This document shows, in pieces, positions 6,826-7,962 of a DNA stretch of 7,962 bases. Position 1 is the first letter of the stretch, and every line of letters starts with the position of its first letter. The notes below the pieces were generated by a model, which made no database searches, had not been told where the DNA came from, and was given only the letters and a program-made list of their open reading frames with translations. The stretch spans positions 1-7,962 of the forward strand of contig JAGHVP010000193.1 of assembly GCA_018064305.1 (NCBI GenBank), read 5' to 3'. This DNA is from Candidatus Equibacterium intestinale. Its GTDB lineage: Bacteria; Bacteroidota; Bacteroidia; Bacteroidales; UBA932. A program made the position numbers and the translations under genes.

Positions 6826-7644
6826 ATGAAAAAGATTATATATTTATTTGCAGCACTGGTGATGCTCGCAGCGGGCACATCTTGTGAAAGAGACCTCACC
6901 ATCTTCGAGTATGAAGAAGGTATAGCAGGTGCTACATTCCCCTCAGATGTCCAGGTCTTCACTATGATTCCTGAAGACGGCAACAAGATCATGGTTGAAA
7001 TGGTCCGTGGCAATTCAAAGGGTGACATATCAATTCCTGTGGAGATTACAGACTATACTGACGGCGTTTTCACACCCGAAAAGTCATCGTTTGATTTCAA
7101 GGATGGTGAAACTTCAGCATTCCTGACCTTCACATATCCTTCCCTTGAGGATTTCGGAGGTGAAACTTATTCGATTGACATTGAGGTTATAGATGAAAAG
7201 GCCCTCGAGCAGATTGCAATGACCGGCATCGAGGCTGTAACCGTAGAGGCTACACGTCAGCTGACAGAAGTCTCTCTCGGCGAAGGATTCTTCGATGACC
7301 CTGTACTTATGGAAGATGCATGGGATCAGGAAATCTGCACTACAGTGGAAGCTCCGGACCTCTTCTATCTCAAGAGCTGCTTCGAGAAGGGAGCCAACAT
7401 CAACTTCAATGTAAAGAACGGTGTATTCTCGATTGAAGAGACAGTTGATACAGGATGTTTCTATGGCACCGGTTACGGTAACTTCGCAATCAGAGAAGCT
7501 AACATTGAGTATGATGCAGACAACAATTCACTGGTTCTGACAGGTATCCTCTGCCTGCCTGCAATCGATTATGACTTCTGCGAATACTTCGGAGAATTCA
7601 CACTTCCCGAAGACTTCGATGTACATGAGTATTTCGGAATCTAA
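6826..7644 (+). CDS. SusCD-associated surface lipoprotein, family unassigned
   Basis: This 272-residue protein begins with a signal peptide and a lipobox-like GTSC (C20). Acidic and charged residues follow (ERD), which hints at surface export in Bacteroidetes but is only partial evidence. Residues about 30-125 look like a beta-sandwich of Calx-beta or Ig type: VRGNSKGDISIPVEITD, then VFTPEKSSFDFKDGET, then alternating strand residues to YSIDIEVID. Residues about 145-272 look like a second domain beginning SLGEGFFDDP, of a kind often seen at the end of small lipoproteins after SusD. The protein is strongly acidic. All five mature cysteines other than C20 lie at 171-252, unusual for this type of protein. 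It follows susD by 12 nt and ends before the operon terminator. Its position matches SusE-like or other surface binding proteins, so a role in substrate binding is likely but unproven. Confidence 0.8.
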   Translation: MKKIIYLFAALVMLAAGTSCERDLTIFEYEEGIAGATFPSDVQVFTMIPEDGNKIMVEMVRGNSKGDISIPVEITDYTDGVFTPEKSSFDFKDGETSAFLTFTYPSLEDFGGETYSIDIEVIDEKALEQIAMTGIEAVTVEATRQLTEVSLGEGFFDDPVLMEDAWDQEICTTVEAPDLFYLKSCFEKGANINFNVKNGVFSIEETVDTGCFYGTGYGNFAIREANIEYDADNNSLVLTGILCLPAIDYDFCEYFGEFTLPEDFDVHEYFGI

Positions 7645-7659
7645 CGGTATCTGTATATG

Positions 7660-7698
7660 AAAGAGAGGTCGACTAAAAAGGGTCGTCCTCTCTTTTTT
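7660..7698 (+). terminator. Intrinsic terminator of the susCD operon
   Basis: AAAGAGAGG (7660-7668) pairs with CCTCTCTTT (7687-7695). After a T-T mismatch the stem continues with CGAC (7670-7673) and GTCG (7682-7685) around an 8-nt loop. The 3' arm runs into six Ts (7693-7698). It begins 15 nt after the stop codon of the last lipoprotein gene, which makes it the end of the operon. Confidence 0.9.
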
Positions 7699-7738
7699 GT
7701 TCCCGTGCAGCGAATGGAGATTGGCCGGCCGCAACGGC

Positions 7739-7821
7739 TGGACTAGCAGTCAAAATCTAGGGAAAACAGCCATTTTTGCAGGGACTAGCAACGAAAACGG
7801 GCCTTTTTGACAGCTAGTCCA
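7739..7821. repeat. CTAG-studded repeat element bounded by 17-bp inverted repeats
   Basis: The outer arms are TGGACTAGCAGTCAAAA (7739-7755) and TTTTGACAGCTAGTCCA (7805-7821), reverse complements at 16 of 17 positions. Four CTAG tetramers mark the element at 7743, 7757, 7784 and 7814. The two longer cells between them contain near-copies of one 17-nt core: GAAAACAGCCATTTTTG (7762-7778) and GAAAACGGGCCTTTTTG (7793-7809), differing at three positions. GGACTAGCA occurs twice as a direct repeat (7740 and 7782). It carries no gene. It looks like a small palindromic repeat, but I cannot tie it to a named family. Confidence 0.7.
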
Positions 7822-7838
7822 TAGGCAGACTGCCCGCC

Positions 7839-7961
7839 TTAGGGGCACAACAGCCCTGTAAAGCCTGCTGCAGCAGGTCCTGCCATGTACTCTCCAGCTG
7901 AATCTGTCACGAGTGCCAGAAATATGGCGAAAACTGTAAGTCGTGACAGGATATTGTGCAT
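7839..7961 (-). CDS. Possible 40-aa ORF or C-terminal tail of a gene beyond the edge
   Basis: The leftward frame runs from an ATG at 7961-7959 to TAA at 7841-7839, and it is open to the window edge. The predicted protein starts MHNILSRLTVFAIFLALVTD, so residues about 8-18 are hydrophobic. It continues SAGEYMAGPAAAGFTGLLCP. Against it, the ORF overlaps the dyad at 7904-7949 and the 14-bp palindrome at 7864-7877, which suggests repeat DNA. In its favour, the frame is stop-free and of reasonable composition. It could be a tiny membrane protein, the end of a longer gene starting past the right edge, or an accident of the repeats. Confidence 0.2.
   Translation of the reverse strand: MHNILSRLTVFAIFLALVTDSAGEYMAGPAAAGFTGLLCP
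7904..7949. repeat. 9-bp perfect inverted repeat with nested inner dyad
   Basis: CTGTCACGA (7904-7912) and TCGTGACAG (7941-7949) are exact reverse complements 28 nt apart. Nested inside are GCCA (7915-7918) and TGGC (7925-7928). No T-run follows on the plus strand, so a terminator is unlikely. It may be a second copy-type repeat, a cruciform or RNA structure, or part of a small leftward ORF. Confidence 0.5.
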
Positions 7962-7962
7962 T

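Larger units (their letters stand above)
7699..7962. other. GC-richer intergenic tail packed with inverted repeats
   Basis: No confident gene lies in the final 264 bases. The stretch is visibly richer in G and C than the other intergenic DNA here (compare 1711-1982). It holds an FseI-type octamer GGCCGGCC (7723-7730), the CTAG-rich element at 7739-7821, a short dyad GGCAG-A-CTGCC (7824-7834), a perfect 14-bp palindrome CCTGCTGCAGCAGG (7864-7877) and the dyad at 7904-7949. It may be one or more genomic repeat elements. The only possible coding sequence is the small leftward ORF at 7839-7961. Confidence 0.6.

Noticed and set aside
7739..7949. Repeats in the tail as a CRISPR array.
   Set aside because: The units are unequal in length and spacing and partly inverted, with no regular spacers and no cas genes.

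Overview
The window reads as chromosomal DNA from a member of the Bacteroidota, most likely order Bacteroidales. Four things point there: a SusC/SusD pair, lipoprotein signals of Bacteroidetes type, start codons without Shine-Dalgarno sequences, and three promoters that fit the Bacteroidetes -33 TTTG / -7 TAnnTTTG pattern with 19-20 nt spacing. I would not name a genus. No gene looks foreign or broken. There are no transposase, integrase, CRISPR or phage genes.

Layout. Positions 1-661 run leftward. They hold the start of a DUF2442-like gene cut by the left edge, a complete DUF4160-like gene ending 4 nt before it, an unassigned gap (400-552), a strong hairpin terminator (553-590), and an initiator tRNA-Met gene (589-661). 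The leftward gpsA gene (715-1710, sn-glycerol-3-phosphate dehydrogenase) follows. The tRNA has its own promoter in the 53 nt between it and gpsA, and gpsA has its own promoter at 1741-1771.

The divergent region 1711-1982 is AT-rich. It carries the gpsA promoter and a rightward promoter (1800-1830) that implies a leader of about 145 nt with two dyad-symmetric elements. The rightward operon follows: susC-like TonB-dependent transporter (1983-5219), susD-like surface lipoprotein (5233-6813) and a third, unassigned lipoprotein (6826-7644), with gaps of only 12-13 nt. A terminator closes it at 7660-7698. The products should form an outer-membrane uptake system: SusD-like lid, SusC-like TonB-powered channel, and an accessory, probably surface-exposed, binding lipoprotein. 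There is no glycoside hydrolase, peptidase or regulator in the window, so the substrate cannot be inferred.

The last 264 bases (7699-7962) have no confident gene and are visibly more GC-rich than the other intergenic DNA. They are dense in inverted repeats, including an 83-bp CTAG-studded element (7739-7821) and a second dyad (7904-7949) that overlaps a possible 40-codon ORF. This tail and the susC leader are the two places I find most worth a second look.
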